Program-made: the position numbers and the translations under genes
The notes under the pieces: model-generated
Seen by the model: the letters and a program-made list of their open reading frames with translations, nothing else
Database searches by the model: none
What the model was told of the DNA's origin: nothing
In this document: positions 35,393 through 35,580 of the stretch, piece after piece
Layout of the letters: each line of letters begins with the position of its first letter
Position numbering within the stretch: position 1 is the stretch's first letter
Assembly (NCBI GenBank): GCA_021208265.1
Contig: JAJOJU010000029.1
Span: 1 to 35,580 of the forward strand
Direction: 5' to 3'
From: Alphaproteobacteria bacterium
Lineage (GTDB): Bacteria; Pseudomonadota; Alphaproteobacteria; Micavibrionales; Micavibrionaceae
DNA length: 35,580 nt

Positions 35393-35580
35393 GCGGCCTT
35401 GCTTCCCGGTTGTTTGTGCTCTTTCAAACGGCGCTCGAAATGATCGGCCATAGCGGTGATGATGGGGCGGTCTTTTTTCTGCCATGGGTTTCCCTTCCGA
35501 GGCCCAGGCGATGCTGGATGGGAGGGCAAAGCTTTCTTCAAGGCTTCTTTTGTCGCATAGTCCTTAACGATGTTTACCCC
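35389..35580 (-). CDS. C-terminal end of an unknown gene, running off the window
   Basis: An open frame enters from the right edge and stops at 35389-35391, where its TGA overlaps the glycosyltransferase ATG. The 63 visible residues end RPIITAMADHFERRLKEHKQ and then PGSKAA. The middle of the frame reads poorly (LPSHPASPGPRKGNPW); the +1-shifted frame there reads ALPSSIAWASEGKPMAEK, which looks more like protein. One missing T in the run at 35548-35551 and one extra T in the run at 35473-35478 would restore it, and they cancel. I cannot name the product. The overlap with the next gene suggests that it is the first visible member of the glycosyltransferase operon. Confidence 0.5.
   Translation of the reverse strand, partial: GVNIVKDYATKEALKKALPSHPASPGPRKGNPWQKKDRPIITAMADHFERRLKEHKQPGSKAA

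Overview
The window looks like a chromosomal segment of an alphaproteobacterium of moderate GC. Three things point there: a cytochrome c oxidase locus in the alphaproteobacterial order (coxB-coxA ... ctaB-coxF ... ctaG-coxC-DUF983-SURF1), an FzlA-like glutathione S-transferase close to uppP, and an RpoE/ChrR sigma/anti-sigma pair with an IalB-family protein beside it. I cannot place it to genus. I see no rRNA, tRNA, CRISPR array, integrase or insertion sequence; apart from the left edge it reads as ordinary core genome.

Layout. (1) About 1-345 is a high-GC piece of an RND efflux pump joined in frame to the C-terminal two thirds of purD; this is almost certainly a chimeric join. (2) 1131-5030: a LysE/ArgO exporter, an unknown two-helix membrane protein, then tadA, rluB, rsmD and uppP (tRNA and rRNA modification, cell-wall lipid recycling). 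(3) 5063-8895: a small membrane protein, a yceI gene, a cytochrome b561-YceI fusion, an FzlA-like GST and a YeeZ-like SDR. (4) 8911-13827, minus strand: a PAS histidine kinase, an exported redoxin and a DsbD-type reductase. (5) 14018-18083, plus strand: acetoacetyl-CoA synthetase, a PLP aminotransferase and a TrmH-type methylase. (6) 18034-22241: rpoE-chrR (minus), then an IalB-family protein, an unknown membrane protein and an M23 peptidase (plus). (7) 22238-30451, minus strand: the whole aa3-type oxidase structural and assembly locus, with an SDR and two unknown genes inserted. (8) 30514-35580, minus strand: rsmE, an Hpt/response-regulator pair, an MTA/SAH-nucleosidase-like gene, an LplT-like transporter, a glycosyltransferase and the end of one more gene.

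How the genes work together. The oxidase locus holds the three core subunits, the heme O synthase (CtaB), the copper chaperone (CtaG) and SURF1. Exported redox proteins (DsbD, redoxin, YceI, b561) and the ChrR/RpoE pair fit an envelope and oxidative-stress theme, which is inference.

Sequence quality matters here. At least ten genes are broken by thirteen single-base indels. Eleven are +1 and most lie in homopolymer runs of 5-9 bases, which is what uncorrected long-read assembly looks like. I annotate these genes as intact with probable sequence errors and give the site in each. I found no convincing new biological system; the better leads are the b561-YceI fusion, the remodelled cox locus, the unusual ChrR and the Hpt/receiver pair.
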